From positions 147,940,683-148,004,682 of the forward strand of contig OZ038478.1 of assembly GCA_964036315.1 (NCBI GenBank): a stretch of DNA of 64,000 bases, in the 5' to 3' direction. The notes below the pieces were generated by a model. The model ran no database searches, had not been told where the DNA came from, and saw only the letters and a list, made by a program, of their open reading frames with translations. The DNA is from Acanthosepion esculentum (lineage: Eukaryota > Mollusca > Cephalopoda > Sepiida > Sepiidae). Below are positions 34,905 to 47,545 of the stretch, one piece after another; position 1 is the first letter of the stretch, and every line of letters starts with the position of its first letter. The position numbers were made by a program, and so were the translations under genes.

Positions 34905-35290
34905 CAGCAGCCAGAATGTTCGCCTCCTGAACATGTGACCCGGGTTCGAATCTCGCAAGTTAGATTTGTCAGAAAACAGACTTCCTGATGTTATTGGACG
35001 GTTTGACCCAAGCTTTGTGAGTGAAATTGTGTAGACGGGATGCTTGGGTCCGTCGTTAGTTGTGCTAGAACGAAGACACAAGTCATTGTGGCCTTGTTTA
35101 ATTTGGTGATACGCTAGATAAGACACTCTCTCCCAGAAACTGTAACTAAGTTTTGTTCAGTATAGTTGCAGTATAAACCACAGGTGGGCTTTGTGGGTGT
35201 TGAGCAAACACAAATGTGCCTGAGTGAGCGTCTTCAATAAGGATTGGCTAGTCGCCCTAGTAGACGGGTATCTCGGATATGAGTGTCCAG
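34905..35290 (+). repeat. tRNA-derived SINE, truncated head
   Basis: GGGTTCGAATCTCG near 34940-34953 is a strong B box with a T-arm layout. Just upstream TGTTC(7-base loop)GAACA forms an anticodon-like stem at about 34918-34934. No A box precedes it, so the D-arm side is missing or replaced. The body runs to a (TA)n array at 35293, which may serve as the tail. Confidence 0.6.
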
Positions 35291-35292
35291 CT

Positions 35293-35470
<178 letters not shown>

Positions 35471-35649
35471 ATTTGGCTCCTGAAAATTAATTTCGGTTGA
35501 GTTCTGTGGAAATGAAGCGTGGATTTCTATACAGTGACTATTAAAACTAATATAGCAGGACTCTTCGGCAGAATTGAGTCACTGTTAATCACCGTGTTTT
35601 TATCTAAATCTAAAAATAAATACGCTAAAATTCACCATCGGTCCTGTCG

Positions 35650-35775
35650 TGTGCCCACGGCTTAGTGGTAGAATTTCCGACTGACGCCAATTCAGTCGGG
35701 TTTCGATTTTAGCTAGAGGCAACCGGACGTCTAGCCACAATGATGAGCTGCGAAACGGTCTACTAGAAATCGAAG
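35650..35775 (+). repeat. tRNA-like SINE head (tRNA-Gly-like)
   Basis: GGCTTAGTGGTAGAATTTCCG at about 35659-35679 looks like the D-arm and A box of a tRNA-Gly. GGGTTTCGATTTT at 35698-35710 is a B-box variant about 40 bases downstream, and the acceptor stem is absent. The following body has ATGATGAGCTGCGAAACGGTC (35740-35760, in part), which again resembles a ribozyme-type core except that the first C is A. Family not assigned. Confidence 0.6.
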
Positions 35776-36410
35776 GAAAATGAATAATTCGTGTTTGAAA
35801 GTTGAAGCAATCTTTTTTTCGATAATTCTGGTTACAGATACAAAAAGTCATTTCCATACATATGTTTCGAAATGTCTTTATGAAAATAAATATTTCATCT
35901 AATATATATTGGAATTAAGGGTTTTGCACAATCGGAACCCATTCATATAGAAACTAATAACTGTTCGATATGTTCAAAAAACTTTATATGAAAGCGTGAA
36001 AAACTATACAAAAACTGGAAAAAATGACTAAATCATTAAACATCGATGTCAATAGAGCATCTATGAATGTTTTCCTGCTACCTATAAGTTTACATGACAC
36101 TGAAACGTTATGCGTATGCCAACATTGGAAGACGGACGAAATATGAATGAATTGATATCTAATAATTTATTGACTATATTCATATAACTGAAAATGCTTG
36201 CAGCAAAATGCTTCAATCACAGAAATGAGCAGCCGCATTACTGAGCTCCCAACTGCATTTTATTAATGATTGTATAACTAAATGATAGTAAAATACTTTC
36301 AGGAAGTTTTTGACATCTTGTAATTTATCAGCAACAGACGAGAAAGATAATATCCCATAGCTGGATATATATGAAGTATGTAAGTTCATATATTGAAACT
36401 TCCTTGTTTT
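35776..36410. other. Unassigned AT-rich sequence
   Basis: Nothing recognised. Confidence 0.5.
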
Positions 36411-36414
36411 CTTC

Positions 36415-36790
36415 TTCAGTTATGTGCCGTGTCCATTCAGGACGTAGGTCCCACACATTTTTCTGCCCCATGTAACTCTGCATAAGTTTGGTCTTTTAGT
36501 TATTTCTCCCCAAACCTGTGATGCCATGCATCTGCTCAAGCCCATATTAGATTCTGGATTATTCTTTACCGAATATGCCATGGTTGCTGTGTAGCTCTAA
36601 CAGGATATGTGGCGAACTTTATCAATCGCTCTTGCGTAGTTTATCTAACACAGGTACCCGTTTTTCTGCAATTGTATTTCTCTTTCTGATAAAATTCTGA
36701 GCATAGATATTGCGTTTGTTGTTCTGCTGTCTTTGATGAATTCGTACTAGTCTTGTTCTACCCCTGGTCTGACTCTAATGCGCGGTTTAG
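36415..36790 (-). pseudogene. RTE-type LINE reverse transcriptase relic
   Basis: On the minus strand EFIKDSRTTNAISMLRILSE (about 36735-36675) leads into EIQLQKNGYLC, a stop, INYARAIDKVRH (to about 36608), then degenerate sequence with LLEL, GIFGK and NVWDLRPEW-like blocks to 36415. The first part is the fingers and palm entry of the polymerase (usual FIDYxKAFDxVRH). The catalytic motif itself reads INYARAID, so the first aspartate is lost. It covers a more upstream part of the ORF than the other RTE relics in the window. Confidence 0.8.
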
Positions 36791-36799
36791 CTACCATAA

Positions 36800-37225
36800 A
36801 AAGTGAAGAGTTAATCAGTATTTATTTTGTCAGTCATTATATTCAGTCATATAAAATATCGGAATACTATTCTGGAACAGAGTGATTACTACAAGCTCAC
36901 AATCACCATGAGGATTTGAGAAATGAATGGAGACTAACCTATTTAGCTATTAAAAATGTGAAGAACTTAATGTCAGCTAATACACTGTAGGTAGATCGAT
37001 GTCGCGTATGCGATTACGTAGTAGAAGAGGCCCTGTCATATGATACTAACCAAATTTCATCAGCGAACGAGATTCTCTTGATATGAGAGCGCAGAACTTT
37101 TATAAATGGAACAATGTCGACTCCACCAACGAATCGCGATATAAAAATATCTTACAATCTAAAAATTGTTTCAAGCTTAAATAACTCGCAAAATGTTGAT
37201 AAACCGTCAAAAATTAATCAATCAA
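36800..37225. other. Unassigned sequence
   Basis: Nothing recognised. Confidence 0.5.
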
Positions 37226-37231
37226 TCTATG

Positions 37232-37564
37232 AAAATGCCGGGGAAAATAAATGTATTAACGTAATAATTCAAACTGGTAATACGGGTAAGTAGATCCAGG
37301 AATGCGGGTTAGTAGCAATAATATATATACAGTCTTGGTATTGAAGTATCGGGGTATGACTCCTTACTGAGTCTACGTGCTCACTAACTGCAACGCTTGC
37401 CGCCGTCTCTGTGTGTGACTTACTCTACTACTACTGAACTCTACTACTCTTCAGTCGTTCCGTCTCGACTCCTTGAATCAACATACTACCGGATATTCAC
37501 TGGCAATAGTATATATATACCTTGGGTGAGTCCATTTGTGTAAAAAGGGGAGACCCCTCAATAC
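37232..37564 (-). mobile_element. LTR fragment of the Gypsy family at 50.5-53.2 kb
   Basis: It shares AATGTATTAACGTAATAAT, the CCAGGAATGCGGGTTAGTAG block, ACAGTCTTGGTATTGAAG, ACTCCTTACTGAGTCTACG and the GGGTGAGTCCATTTGTGT end with the 52739-53227 LTR. The outer 5' part of the LTR (TGTTGTGGATTCC) is missing. It lacks the GC-rich module and has (CTA)n there instead. Confidence 0.85.
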
Positions 37565-37919
37565 TTGTAAAGTGCTGCTGGGTAAACACATCACCTAATT
37601 CTTCATGTAGTATGTTTGTTTCTTTCAGCACGTAACGCAACAACATTGTAGACTGTATGCCACATTATGGTAAGACTTTTATGAAGATAATGGCACTTTT
37701 CACACGCTACATGAGATATATGTAAATGAATAAAACCACTGTTTGTTGCCATAGAGACCAAGCCAGCATCGATCAATTATAGCATGTGTTCTTTTACCGC
37801 CCGGTCTGCGGAAATTCCACCACGTAATATGCTCTTTATGGTAACAGAAAAAAAACTAGTTATTATACAGTGATCCTCTCCGAATTTCTGGGATGACGAG
37901 ATATCATTATTTCATTTTT

Positions 37920-37995
37920 TTCCTCATCTTTGTTGCAACTATCTCAACGTTTCGGTCACTGTGCCAACCGGCTTTCATCAGGGACTTCTCGATCC
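37920..37995 (-). repeat. Divergent PLE tail fragment with hammerhead-like core
   Basis: On the minus strand CTGATGA (37981-37975) is followed by a short imperfect stem and GAAACGTTGA (37953-37944), then GATAGTTGCAACAAAGATGAGG. The end resembles the family 2 PLE tail (GGCGACAAAGATGAGG). Only this core part is recognisable. Confidence 0.6.
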
Positions 37996-37999
37996 CGGT

Positions 38000-38605
38000 A
38001 ACATAGATATAATTTCGAAATAAAATATTTAAATAATAATTTTAACTTTCAAGAAAAGAAATATAGTTTTTGGAACCAATAATGATAAAACTTTGCTGCT
38101 CCTATAGACATTTCCGTCAAGTATTATTTTGTTTGGATTATTTTTAATACAAAGCCAAAACATGGCAAAGAGGAGAGATATAAGAAAATAAACCGCAAAA
38201 TAATGTGACATACGTTTTAATATAGGATTTCCGGAAAGCCTTACCAAAATTACTCAAGGCCACTCGCAACTTTCCCTTTGAGGGTGCCTCTGGATCCGTG
38301 TATTGAAGTGTATTTACTCCAGCCCTTCCCGAAGAAGAGGTGCTGCATTCCCGGAGTTTGAAGTGACATTAATTTCAAGTTTCCCGACGTAGAAACGCTA
38401 GGCAACAACCAACCAATTACGACCCTGAGTAAAGGTAAGAAACTTGAATCCATCTACACACATGTTTTCATTATAAGGTGTATGGGCAGTATTATGCCAG
38501 TGTATATCTTTATAAATAGCTCTCCGGTGTATGAAATTCAAAGGAAATAAATAATATTTAAAAAATCAAACAAACGAGCCAATTGTGTGTTAATATTTTT
38601 TAAGC
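38000..38605. other. Unassigned sequence
   Basis: Nothing recognised apart from GC-richer DNA at 38250-38450. Confidence 0.45.
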
Positions 38606-38608
38606 AAT

Positions 38609-38690
38609 ATCTATCTATCTATCTATCTATCTATCTCTCTATATATATATATGTGGGTGTGTGTGTATGTGTGCGTGTGCGTGTGTGTTT
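38609..38690. repeat. (TCTA)n(TA)n(TG)n microsatellite
   Basis: Seven or so TCTA units, a TA run and TG repeats. Confidence 0.95.
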
Positions 38691-39111
38691 ATGTTTATAT
38701 AGTCAGTGGTTATATACAGTGTTCCATCTATTTAAAAATGCTTTGAGACTTTAACAAATACTAATGAAATGTTTTAAATATTTATATTTTCACCGTTCGA
38801 TATTTTAATTTCGGAAACTATCATATATTTTATCGACCGCCCTTCAACGGATATCTTATTTGGGGTTCCTTAATTATATATGTTACCCAGCATTCAATGG
38901 ACTTCTTAGTATTCAGAATATGAACATTATAGAATTCGTAGATTGTAAAGAAAATGTACGATATTATGATTACCTAATACTTAGGGTTTAAAGAAGGAAG
39001 AAACTGATAATATTTATTTCAATACAATCACATTCACATGACATGTTTTCGTGAATAAATCAGATTGAATTATCTGGAGATACTGGCGTAACAACATCCT
39101 TTAGGATGTCA

Positions 39112-39605
39112 TCGAGAGGCCCCAGCGAAAACTATTGCACAGTTCAGAACCAATTCACAAACTGGCAATTCAGAAGTTCTTATATTATACACCCTTTTAT
39201 AGTATAGCCTCGTTTGAAGTTACTCAATCGTTCGGATCGATAGCTATCCGGCAGATAACTGCAAATCCCAGAAAACGTTTAGCTCCAGCAACCTTAACGA
39301 AGGAACAAATAATCCAGCCAAAAAAACTCGGGTCTGATCCTCTGAGTATACATGTCCTGTCTCCCCAGATTTCAAGGCACCAGATCTCCTACTTGGGCCA
39401 GATTAACGGATGTCTCCTCAGAGAGGCCTCGTGGAGTTCGCACACCCGATCAATCGCTAAAGATGCTGCGAACCGACTCCCAAGTGGCTGATCCTCGACG
39501 GCTACAATCTTCACCTGTTCAAGTTTACGAATAACAATTATCTTCCGTACACATCCGTATAACTTATAACTCTTAATTTGTAATAGTCTGCCTCGAGTGG
39601 CCCCA
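39112..39605. other. GC-richer block bounded by 13-bp direct repeats
   Basis: TCGAGAGGCCCCA at 39112-39124 and TCGAGTGGCCCCA at 39593-39605 bracket 470 bases of more balanced composition. A 118-codon frame (39135-39491) overlaps it but has no motif I recognise. It may be a solo LTR or an unrecognised retroposon. Confidence 0.35.
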
Positions 39606-39609
39606 TGTT

Positions 39610-42600
39610 GAACTATAAACTCTAAAAATAAATAGATAATTTGGTGAAAATATATATGTAATGTCTTAACTGTCATCTGGAAATGTGTATGGATTTTAAA
39701 CCACCTTCGTGAAGATTTCGCGAGAGAGTTCTGCAGAAAGATGAAAGATATATACATCATAGAATTACATCGTATATGTTGGAGATATCTGCATATTACA
39801 AATTTACATTTCACTTAAAATTACTTGACATAAATATATGCCACTTCCTTATTATTTTTGTCTTACAACACGCAGCACATTTCCTTATCCTGGAAATATT
39901 CATCAATTTATTTCACAAAAATAAATAGTCAAGAAGTAAATGAATCAATTGTATCAGATCCACATTACATTTCTCTTTTAATGTGATATCTTGAAATAAA
40001 TTTTATCAAATAATTTCTAGTTGCCACTATTGTTAAAGGAATTTCTTTTATAACGAGGATCGATCGAGCACCGACCCCATGAATCGCTTCTAAGGAGAAA
40101 GCCAGCGATCCGAAGTTTAAATTGACAAGTTTGACGTATAAGAAGGCGTAATATTATCACAAAATCAACATTCTACTGTCGGTACAGTTACATTTGATTT
40201 GTTTTTATACTAACACTTCAGTGTTTGATGATCTTGTATAATTGAAATGATAGGGTGAAAATAAATTTAAAACCAAGAGTGTGGAATAATATGAAAGTTG
40301 AGATAACCTTTTCACACTATTCATAGTGAAGGTGTTGAAATTGTACCATGATGTGTCATTCTGTAGACACCGTTTGAGAGTGATAAAAACGTAAACCTTA
40401 GTTCAATTTCGGAGTTGTAAATAACGAAAGCTGTATAAATATTTTCATATACGTACAGGTTTGGCACAGTACCATTTTAGTTATACGAATTTCAGTGGTA
40501 ATTATTTAAAATACCTAGGACGAAATATTGTAAATAGTAATGATAATCTACGTACATGATTAAACAAATGCCAAATAAATGTAAAGGGAAAATTGAACGC
40601 ATATAGAAAAAATATTGGAGATCTTATTGGTCGCGCGCAAGCTCAGAGAAAGAAATTCACATGTTAGCACTTAAAAAAACAACTGATACAAACAAAACAA
40701 ACAAACAAAATAATGTCTGCGATATAAAAAATAACACATTTAAATAATGTCACAAGTATACAAAGAAGCATGCACGATTCTTTTTTGCACGCCATGTTCC
40801 TAAAGGACGTGGTAGGTCTTATCACCATACGTCCGTGACTTGTTTCTCTGAGCAGTATTTGACAGTCCTCATCTGTTCAGAAGTTTATTTGGAAATATTT
40901 TGACGTGTGGTCATATTTGTCTAAATAGTCAAACACAGATCATTACTCTGTATCCAACGAAAAGCAGAAGTAACCTAATTTGTGTATATTTCATCGGAAG
41001 CAATTTAATGTATTCATTGGTTATATGATCTTAAGTCACCGCATGGAAAAAAGAAATACGAATTATCATCTATATTGATATCGAGAAAATTCACACTCGT
41101 CCAATTATCATGTACTGTGGCTAAATGCTGGAAGTCGAGATATCAAACAGGAAAGCAAATGAAAACATGAAAGTATTCATAGAAAATCCAAAGGAAAGTT
41201 ACGGCAGTGGCAGAGGGACACATGTCAAAACGCATTGTCAGCACCGATGATATGGCACATTCTTTGGATACTGCCATGTTTGTTTTATATATACCAGAAG
41301 GTCTAGAACAGGAGTGACATCAATATTACATGCACGGACGAATGGTAGACTAATAAATATGCAAGATAGATGCTGTCGACAAATATTCCCGAGGGCGACA
41401 CAGTGGTCCAACTGTCATAGCAATAAGTGTAATAGTATTAAGGTCCGTGGATACCTTTAAATCGAGACATCGCAATGAATTAATATCCTGGATGATAGCA
41501 CCAGCCATGCTAATGAAACGCAATATAGATCACCTTATAAGATTATAGAACGGATTCTTTTTTAAGGTGATACAATTAACAAGACACTTCTAGTCTCAAT
41601 TAAGAGATAGAATGTAATTTCGGAAATCAACTTTAAATCTTATCTTATCGAAACTATCAGCTTTACCATTAGGACAGAAGTAAACACTTGTGTAAACAGC
41701 GGAGATAAAGAATAGAGAATTGATGATATCAGGAAAGTCGTTGATTAATAATGTATGTTCAAGGAGAAATTACTTGGGGAGTCGACCATTAACAGAGGAA
41801 CAATTAATAGCATCTGGGTATTTGAGGGCAAACTGGGAAAAGTTAAATATCGATGAGGTAAACATTCCTTCGTATTTAGAACGCATGGGGACAAACGAAA
41901 CTCGCTATGTATTTTATCAGAATGCAAGTGAATAGCTAAGAATGAGTATAGAAAATTGAAGCCTGATAAAGTTGCTGCCATTATTTATTAGAAGCTCTGT
42001 AGAATATATGAATGAAATTTGGGCAAATATTATGAAGAGATCATAAAAGAGAAAATTCTGAAGACAATTATATCCAGAATTTCCCTTTCTTTTGAATAAG
42101 TTGGTTTACACGGATTGAGAAATCCACCAACTGAACCTTTTTTTTTCATTACATTAACTCGTCATTTTCTCTTGTCTCTGATAGTGTTATTTGTTTGCAT
42201 CAGAATTCTTTCAGACAATATGACGCCTTCAATCCCCTGAGAAGATTATCGTTTCTCTATGTAACAAGTCTGACTACCAAAAACGCATTTCGTATTTAAA
42301 TAAATTTCAATGAAGGCAGTCCTCAAGAGCCACTAAAGGCAAAGAGTCACAGTCAACAGTGTAATGACGAAAGATTTGAGTATTAGGATCAATGAATAGA
42401 TGATAGGAAGTAAACATTATGAACATAAGCAGACAAAAAAACTGTTCATTGACCTGAAGAGGTTAAACATGAATCGTTTAGAGACGCAATCACGAGGTTG
42501 TTTATTACAGACACAGAGTTAGTACTTGGAAATATCTATTGTAATGGAACGGACTTCTTTAACATAAAGCATGGGGTAAAAGAGAAGTATTCCGTCCGTG

Positions 42601-42925
42601 AAAGTATCATGGTAGGTCGTAGCAGTAAATGTAAGTGTTTTTGATAGTAAACAGGGACAACGTTTGCGTCCGTCAGGCACAACAATCTCCAAAAGGACCT
42701 ACCTAAGAGAAAGCGTAGGCTTTTCGAGAGATGTCATAAATGGAGACTGAGTAGCAATATATTATACTATAACCTGTAATCAGCTTTTAACGTGTCTCAA
42801 TCGCTCTTCCAACAAAACTGTCATCAATCGCTTCAATGATTATGTGCAAGTTTGATTATGTCAAGGTTTGTACACAGGCATACGTATGTGTTTTTTCCTC
42901 TGCTTACACGATACTTTCGGTAATT
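39610..42925. other. Unassigned AT-rich sequence
   Basis: No firm feature. A frame around 40500-40620 reads FKYLGRNI-like residues, reminiscent of the post-palm part of LINE polymerases, too weak to annotate. A 71-codon frame at 41720-41935 is not recognised. Confidence 0.4.
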
Positions 42926-42929
42926 ATAT

Positions 42930-43300
42930 AATTGATACACTCGCTATATTCAAATATTCTGCATTTGCTCATGTGTAAGAATTGGTCGGAAGTACAAAAA
43001 AATAACTATATACAATGTTTTTCCTTTGAATGGGCGTACTGTGTTTTTATACACCTAACCAGCCATCGCTTAGTCAATGAGCGCCCAGAACCAGCCAATA
43101 AAAATAAATACAAGCAACACACCATTTCCGTCCACACGAAGTGCTGCCCAATTCACCTTCAGTCCGAGGCTCACCAATTCGTCGTCTCCACGCTCCATTG
43201 CAAAACTCTTGTCCTTTTGGGTCGCCGAGGTAAGTCACTGCTACAACTCATCAACGAGAATTCATTCAAAAAGCTCTAAACCTCACCCATAAAAGAAGGG
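42930..43300. other. GC-richer block with a TATA-like motif on the minus strand
   Basis: Bases 43060-43250 are clearly GC-richer than their surroundings. On the minus strand GTGTATAAAAACACAG lies near 43058-43043. The overlapping plus-strand frame has no known motif. Promoter or LTR are both possible. Confidence 0.25.
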
Positions 43301-43379
43301 CCATAACTGAACATTTGTCTATAAAACATTACCGCTTCTTATAAAACTAGGAAAACGAATTCAGATGTATGTTTTAATT

Positions 43380-44440
43380 TCTGTGCAGTCAGCCCCTTAC
43401 AAATTTGAGATGTGTGCGACATATGTAAATTTTGGGCAAAACGGAGGCTCGAGCAGTCTTAACGTATTTGCTAAAAAAGGTATGACACCCAAGGAAATAC
43501 ATGAGGACATGGCACAGACACTTGTTGAGGACTCCCCTACATGTGCAACTGTGAAGAAGTGAGCTGCGAAATTCAAGCGGCACAGGGAGAGCGTAGAAAA
43601 TGACTCTCAGTCAGGTCGTCGAAAATCCGAAACCACTGATGACCAAGTTGATGCCATTCACTGTATGATGCTGTATTAGATCTGTTTCGAAACATACTGT
43701 TTTAACAGAGATCTTGGAGATGCAAGATGGGCCCCAAGAATGTTGACAGCAGAGCAGAAGCTAAAAACAGCTGACATTTCCAGAACACTGCTGACTCGCT
43801 TTCTGGGTGATCCTGAGAAATTCCACAGCAAATTAGTAACTCAAGAGGCAATCTAGGTTTGCCACTTCAAAGCAAACAGTGTAATTCCTCTGGTTCTCGA
43901 CCCACGAAGAAAATCATGCAGGCAGCTTCTATTGGCAAGTTGGTAGCTTCTGTTTTTTGGGGGGGTGGGGGTCTGAAAGTGTAATTATGATAGACTACCT
44001 CGAAAAGGGGAAAAACTATTAATGGATAGTAGTATGCATAAGAATTAAGACAACTATACGAAGCAATCAAGATGGAACGCAGAGGAAAGATGGGGACCGG
44101 TGTACTCTTGTTCCAGGATAACTTGCCCGTTCATACTGCACAGATTACAGTAGCTGAAACAGCAAAATGTGGTTTTGAATTACTACCGTATTACCGTTAC
44201 TTACCAGACTTAGCAAGATCCGACCTATTTCTGCTTCATAAATTCAAATTCCACCTGCATGATCGCCATTTTGGAAACGATGATGTAATCATATGTGCCG
44301 GAAAGAGATTTGGAGGACAAGGACACCGTGATGGGATTGCAATGCTTAAGCATCATTGGACAAATTGCGTGGATATCAAGGAGGACTATATAGAAAAATT
44401 GAAAAAGTCTCTTGCTTCTCAAATTCCTTCTGGGTAATGT
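43380..44440 (+). pseudogene. Mariner (SETMAR-like) transposase relic
   Basis: The whole mariner order is readable. FEMCATYVNFGQ and MTPKEIHEDMAQTL near 43405-43515 form the helix-turn-helix region. AAKFKRHRESVENDSQSGRR near 43563-43625 is the second one. PRMLTAEQKLKTAD follows near 43735-43775, and VTQE..W near 43840 stands where the first catalytic aspartate should be, but it is lost. LLFQDNLPVHTAQ near 44108-44150 keeps the second aspartate. LPDLARSDLFLLHKFKFHL near 44200-44260 holds the third catalytic region. The last 121 codons (44072-44437) are still open; earlier parts contain stops and frameshifts. Confidence 0.92.
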
Positions 44441-44444
44441 TTAG

Positions 44445-45205
44445 ATATTTCTGAAAGACCCTTGTATATAAAGTCACTTTTGGTCTCTATGTAATATAAT
44501 TACTTATCACACTGTGCTGTGTTATCATTTTTGAATTTCCATCCCTAAAATTTGTTTATATCATATCATCTTTATATCATTCAATTTGTTTTTGAAATTT
44601 TCAAACAGATATTTTCATTTTCATTTTCGATCGTACTAGTTTCCTATCCTTATATAATCCATTTTACACTGATTGGTCCTAAAAGTCATCAAAATTAACA
44701 TTAAATATTAAGTTCTCGATAGTACTGTGCAATTTTGATCTATTGCTTTGTAAATAATTTGTCAACATCATATGTCGAATGAAAATAATCCCTTTCATGA
44801 AGATTCTTGTTTTCTGGTCTGGATTAAATGATTTTTATACTGTCCTAATTGTTCGGCTGTAAGAATGCTATTAAATTTTTATCACTTTTATCGTTGAGGA
44901 TTTTAACTTTTTATTTATTTATATTCCTGCCCATGCAGTAATTTTGTAGGTGACTGTTATAGTGCATTTCATTCTTCTTATTGTTAAACTTAATTGATGA
45001 TTCCGAAGTTATTTTCCATATTCTATATATATTTGAGTGTCATTGATGCTTTGGTGATAAATTGTATGAAGCATTTATTACTGTTAAAGTTATTTTTTCT
45101 GTTACGGCGATGTTGTCTATGTCATTGTTAACATCCTCAGAGTGGTAAAGTTTCTTTTAAATTCTTCCAATTACCTTCTCTACATGAACCAACGTGATAG
45201 TGTAT
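44445..45205. other. Unassigned T-rich sequence
   Basis: Nothing recognised. Confidence 0.5.
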
Positions 45206-45208
45206 ATA

Positions 45209-45239
45209 TACACACACACACACGCGCGCACACACACGC

Positions 45240-45317
<78 letters not shown>

Positions 45318-45345
45318 GTCGAAAGAAAGAGGGAGAGAGAGAGAG
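45209..45345. repeat. (CA)n(TA)n(GA)n microsatellite
   Basis: CA repeats with CG interruptions, a TA run, then GA-rich sequence. Confidence 0.97.
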
Positions 45346-45884
45346 AAACAGATCATAAATGTTAAAACGTGAAAGCTACCTACAAAGAGTAAAACAAATA
45401 TAGATCACTCGATGGAGAGGTATTTTATTTCTTTTCTTTCTTTCTTGACAGTTATCTTCTACATTAGGCAAGGTCGACATTAAGATTTACTGATAGCGCT
45501 CATATTGCGAAACATCGATTCTCCTGAAAACCAATATTAGTGTTTGAAAAAGAGAACATAAATCTGTGTTGAGAAATTCGTTGTGGAGTCGTTCTTAACG
45601 GACGAGAAGCGGAGGGATTTGAATGAATCAATTGTGCAATTTCATAATATGACGACCCTTATTCATATTTAATAAGGCAATTCAATTTGATGACATCAAG
45701 GGAAATATGTATGCATGCGAATAAATAAATATAAGTAATCTTTAGATCGCTATATGCATATGTCTACATATTTCAGTTCACGTTAAAATGTTTGTATTTT
45801 TAGCAGAATGTATTAAAACGAACACTGATTGAATACTCAAGAGCCTACGTCTAACATTTATTGTACTTTGTTTTATTTTCTCAG

Positions 45885-46209
45885 AAGGCTTGCTTAGCAA
45901 ATGAGTATATGTCTCTCATTAGACTGTGGTCTGTATTTTACGCTCGTTAAAAGGATTCCGGGTGTAATTTTAGAATTAAAATCTTTTCACTTCGGAATTG
46001 TTATGGCCAGCATTTGCCAGGAGAAAGGTTTCAATCTGACGAGGCTTGCTGGCTATGAGACTGAAAATATTTTGCTATATCAAACGTCCTGGAAAGCATT
46101 TACAAGCGTCTTGGCCTTTGCTACATGTTTGCTTGTAATATTATTATTCATTCAATCCCATAAATTTTTTTATGAAATTGAAATCACCATTCCAAATATT
46201 TACCTTTAA
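45885..46209 (+). other. Possible upstream exon of a membrane-protein gene
   Basis: A strong acceptor-like sequence (TTTGTTTTATTTTCTCAG, ending 45884) precedes an ATG at 45901 that opens 102 codons. An in-frame TAG lies just before the ATG, so the ATG would be a true start. The frame has balanced residues and one hydrophobic helix (SVLAFATCLLVILLFIQ, about residues 69-85). Candidate donors are at 46113 (T|GTTTGC) and 46119 (CTT|GTAATA); neither joins cleanly in phase to the strong acceptor at 46341. No family recognised. Confidence 0.3.
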
Positions 46210-46341
46210 CTTCTTAGATTTTACACTTTTTTGTTTTACGATATGAGGCAACACCATGCATGCATATTCTGCAAACATCTATACGTAGAAGAATCTGTTT
46301 TTATGCTGCAACCGTTTCCTGTCTTTTCTAACCCTTCATAG

Positions 46342-46553
46342 CTGTACTAACATGTCGCAAATATCAACCAGTTTTAATCTTTGTGCGATAGTTTTATTCT
46401 TTTTATGGATTATTTTTTCATTATATCACATTCGTGAAGGCATTCTGAATATGCTGACGTACAACACACTGCTGTATAGTAAGAGAAAGCACAATCAATC
46501 ACAGCACTGTAATAAGAAAGCATTCTCTCAACAGGTCCCTCGTATCAGTGATG
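46342..46553 (+). CDS. Candidate exon, single-pass membrane protein
   Basis: An acceptor (CTTTTCTAACCCTTCATAG, ending 46341) and a donor (GATG|GTAAATG at 46553/46554) bracket an open frame. It contains one clear membrane helix (LCAIVLFFLWIIFSLYHI) followed by a basic stretch (YSKRKHNQSQHCNKK), so the C-terminal side is predicted cytoplasmic. The donor phase (one base of the split codon) fits the acceptor at 47387/47388 exactly. No homolog recognised; I infer a gene only from splice signals and frame. Confidence 0.45.
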
Positions 46554-46974
46554 GTAAATGATTCCCTTATTGTTGCTGGTTTACAATACATCATTGTTTT
46601 TTTTTCAATTCAGTGAAATAAATGTGCTTAGATTTCCTATAACCTAAATGAATATGATAAGCGACTATACAATCCTGGTTATACAATATAACCAAAGAGG
46701 ATGAATCTAATGAAAAGGAAATGTTATTTTTTTCAAGAAATTCTGAGGAAAACACTTTACTCTGAGCATGTAATAAAATGAAGAATAACCGTTTACCGTA
46801 ACAGTTATCGTCGTTGAAATGTGAAGTATCCGTGAGCAATGTTCAAATCGTACCACATTTGCTGCATTCCCTTCTATCTATTGAATGTTAGATAGAATAC
46901 ATTTCTTCCCCGTCAGCTTTATTTTAAATACTAAGGAAACTGACTTGATATATATAGTCTAATAGAACAAATAC

Positions 46975-47050
46975 TCTGAACTAGAAATTGTGGAGACCAC
47001 ACCACAATCTTCCTGAGGATACATGGCAATTGAGGGAAAATAATAGTCTC
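46975..47050 (+). pseudogene. Short RTE-LINE 3' end relic
   Basis: KLWRPHHN and LPEDTWQ-like residues match the last part of RTE frames (compare 58180-58222). It lies in the presumed intron of the candidate gene. Confidence 0.45.
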
Positions 47051-47387
47051 TGTGGAAAGCCATAATCACTACGCCCTGAAGGCGGGATGCTATTTACAGG
47101 AAATTAAATAAAATGCTTTATTATATGAAAGAAAAGATTCAACAATATATTGAAAGAGAGGAGACAAGAAGAAAAGTGGGCAAAAGAAAAGCGCCATTTT
47201 CACTTCGTAATCTCATGAGATGATTTCTTTCTTTTTCTATATCATTTTATGTTTTCTTCATACAGAGAAACAAACAATCGAACAAAATATTGCGTACCAA
47301 AAAGGAAAACAAACTATTGTCTAATTAAGCGACTAATTTTGTAGCAACAATTTTCTAATCATATTCTTTTCCTGTTTCGTTTCCCAG

Positions 47388-47545
47388 GGTCAGATATTTC
47401 ATTTGCTGACTTAACCGCACCAAAACAAAAGGAAGTAATAGTTTTCAAAGCCCAAATCGCAGACAAAGAGCCTAATCATATTAAATCAAGCACGTCATCG
47501 AAAAGAAATATAACTTTAGTCATTTCTAATTCAGACAGAGTTTAA
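47388..47545 (+). CDS. Candidate terminal exon of the same gene
   Basis: A textbook polypyrimidine tract and acceptor (TTTTCCTGTTTCGTTTCCCAG in part, ending 47387) open a frame of 51 codons after the split codon, ending with TAA at 47543-47545. The residues are polar and charged (LTAPKQKEVIVFKAQI, KSSTSSKRN), as expected for a cytoplasmic tail. The frame is in phase with the donor at 46553. A possible AATAAA poly(A) signal lies 141 bases after the stop. Chance occurrence cannot be excluded without transcript evidence. Confidence 0.45.
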
